Positions 62,431 through 64,000 of a stretch of DNA of 64,000 bases are shown here, piece after piece. The position numbers were made by a program, and so were the translations under genes. A model generated the notes under the pieces. It ran no database searches. It was not told the DNA's origin and saw nothing but the letters and a program-made list of their open reading frames with translations. Each line of letters begins with the position of its first letter. Position 1 is the first letter of the stretch. This stretch comes from Cacajao melanocephalus. Lineage: Eukaryota; Chordata; Mammalia; Primates; Pitheciidae. The stretch covers positions 31,738 through 95,737 of the forward strand of contig CAUYLG010047141.1 of the NCBI GenBank assembly GCA_963573385.1. The letters are read 5' to 3'.

Positions 62431-63617
62431 TTTTTTTGTGTGTGTGTACTTTAGGTTCTGGGGTAATGTGCAGATCATACAAGGTTGTTGCATAGGTACA
62501 TAAATGGCAAGGTGGTCTGCTGCCTTCATTCCCCCATCATCTATATTTGGCATTTCTCCCCATGTTATCCCTCCTCACCCTCCTCACCCCCTGCTGTCCC
62601 TCCCCTAGCCCCCTCAACCGACCCCAGTGTGTGATGCTCCCCTCTCTGTGTCCATGTGTTCTCATTGTTCAACACCTGCCTGTAAGTGAGAACATGCAGT
62701 GTTTGATTTTCTGTTCATGTGTCAGTTTGCTGAGAATGATGGTTTCCAGATTCATCCAAGTCCCTACAAAGGACACGAACTCATTTTTTATGGCACATAG
62801 TATTCCATGGTGTATATGTGCCATATTTTCTTTGTCCAGTCTATCATTGATGGGCATTTGGGTTTGTTCCAGGTCTTAGCTATTATAAACAGTGCTGCAA
62901 TGAACATACATACATGTGCGTGTGTCTTTATAGTAGAATGATTTATAATCCTTTGGATATGTACCTAGTAATGAGATTGCTGGGTCAAATGGAATTTCTA
63001 TTTCTAGGTCCTTGAGGAATTGCCACACTGTCTTCCAAAATGATTGAACTAATTTATACTCCTATCAACAGTGTAAAAGTGTTCCTATTTCTCCACATCC
63101 TCTCCAGCATCTGTTGTCCCCAGATTTTTTTAATGATCACCATTCTAACTGGCATGAGATGGTATCTCAATGTGGTTTTGATTTGCATTTCTCTAATGGC
63201 CCGTGATGATGAGCATTTTTTTCATATATTTTTTGCCTCATATATGTCTTTTTTTGAGAAGTATCTGTTCATATCCTTCGCCCACTTTTGAATGGGCTTG
63301 TTTTTTTCTTGTAAATCTGTTTTAGTTCTTTGTAGATTCTGGATATTAGCCCTTTGTCAGATGGGTAGATTGCAAAGATTTTTTCCCATTCTGTTGGTTG
63401 CCAGTTCACTCTAGTGATTGTTTCTTTTGCTGTGCAGAAGCTCTGGAGTTTAATTAGGTCCCATTTGTCTATTTTGCATTTTGTTGCCAATGCTTTTGGT
63501 GTTTTAGTCATGAAGTCCTTGCCTATGCCTATGTCCTGGATGGTTTTGTCTAGGTTTTCTTCTAGGGTTTTTATGGTGTTGGGTCTTATGTTTAGATCTT
63601 TAATCCATCTGGAGTTA
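62431..63617 (-). mobile_element. Primate L1 (L1PA/L1PB-type), 5'-truncated, antisense
   Basis: About 1.2 kb of antisense primate L1: 3' UTR (ggttctggggtaatgtgcag; ccagtgtgtgatgctcccct) and the ORF2 C-terminus (gtattccatggtgtatatgt; gagattgctgggtcaaatgg; ccctttgtcagatgggtaga). The A-tail carries a (GT)n run. It ends at tccatctggagtt. No duplication is clear. Confidence 0.92.
63010..63610 (-). pseudogene. L1 ORF2 C-terminal remnant
   Basis: A broken reverse-strand frame. One open piece at 63269-63511 contains [24 protein letters not shown] ORF2 sequence, and frameshifts or stops interrupt the rest. Endonuclease and RT catalytic regions are absent, so the copy is inert. Confidence 0.8.
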
Positions 63618-63777
63618 TCTTAAGGGTTATTCTAGCTTCAGAATTCGCTGTGGGGTAGACTGAGGCCTTCATTGAGACAGCACTATAGCCCCTCCTCTTC
63701 CTCTGCTCAGTCCTGTCCACCTATGACTTCCTCTCCAGAGACATGACCGTAAGAGTACTCTTTTATCAACTTCTTCT

Positions 63778-63921
63778 TTTTTTTTTTTAAAGAAAGAAAA
63801 AGAGAGGAAAGAAAGTGAGAGTGAAAGAAAGAAAAAAAAGAATGTACGAGAAAGAAAGAGGGAAGAGAAAGAGGGAGAGAGAACGGGATTCTTGTTCTAT
63901 TGCCCAGGCTAGAATGCAGTC
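63778..63921 (-). mobile_element. Degenerate Alu end with expanded purine tract
   Basis: Poly-T (63778-63789) is followed by about 95 bp of GAAA/GAGGAAA-type purines and then attcttgttctattgcccag, gctagaatgcagt, which is antisense Alu sequence next to the tail. The purine tract occupies the position of the normal GAGACGGAGT block. The rest of the Alu is missing. Confidence 0.65.
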
Positions 63922-64000
63922 TAAAAATGGGTATTAAAAACCTCTATTATGCCAATAATTGTGCTTAACAATGGAGACAGGAAGGAATAAGAGATGAAAA

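Overview
The window is nuclear DNA of a higher primate, most likely human. The evidence is its interspersed-repeat set: dimeric Alu elements of J and S type, L1 elements of primate (L1P) and older mammalian (L1MA/L1M) type, THE1 and MST solo LTRs, MER5A and MADE1 DNA-transposon fossils, and a background of MIR and L2. Base composition is AT-rich and CpG-poor, with no CpG island. I found no rRNA, tRNA, CRISPR array or bacterial-type gene.

I see no confident protein-coding gene. The long open frames are short and chance-like, or lie inside repeats: reverse-strand L1 ORF2 remnants near 39.6-40.7 kb and 63.0-63.6 kb, an LTR near 52 kb, and L2/MIR near 58.5 kb. The window is best read as an intron or a gene-poor intergenic stretch. 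Two places look slightly exon-like: a 38-nt segment at 30407-30444 between strong splice-site matches, and a segment at 33905-34384 holding the longest open frame outside recognised repeats (134 codons).

Layout: 1-7 kb is mostly unclassified sequence with MIR fragments and a CRE/AP-1 motif cluster near 1.2-1.8 kb. At 7.3-9.0 kb an antisense L2 is split by an 823-bp Tigger-type DNA transposon. An MST LTR lies at 11.3-11.7 kb, then a long repeat-poor stretch to 20.7 kb. From 20.7 to 25.6 kb repeats crowd together: MADE1, an MSTA LTR split by a truncated Alu, L1M/L1MA ends and an ERV LTR. From 26.6 to 36 kb there are Alus, several MER5-type fossils and the two exon-like segments. From 36.7 to 44.7 kb the content is nearly continuous transposon: a THE1 solo LTR, L1M, L1P, an Alu with a duplicated segment, an L1 with a 5' inversion, and more Alus. 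From 46 to 58.7 kb MIR and L2 dominate, with two further solo LTRs and a GGAA minisatellite. The last 5 kb hold an old L1 split by an Alu, a TC microsatellite, an AluS and a primate L1.

About thirteen insertions can be ordered or authenticated from target-site duplications or nesting. That is the main biological content. No new multi-gene system is visible.
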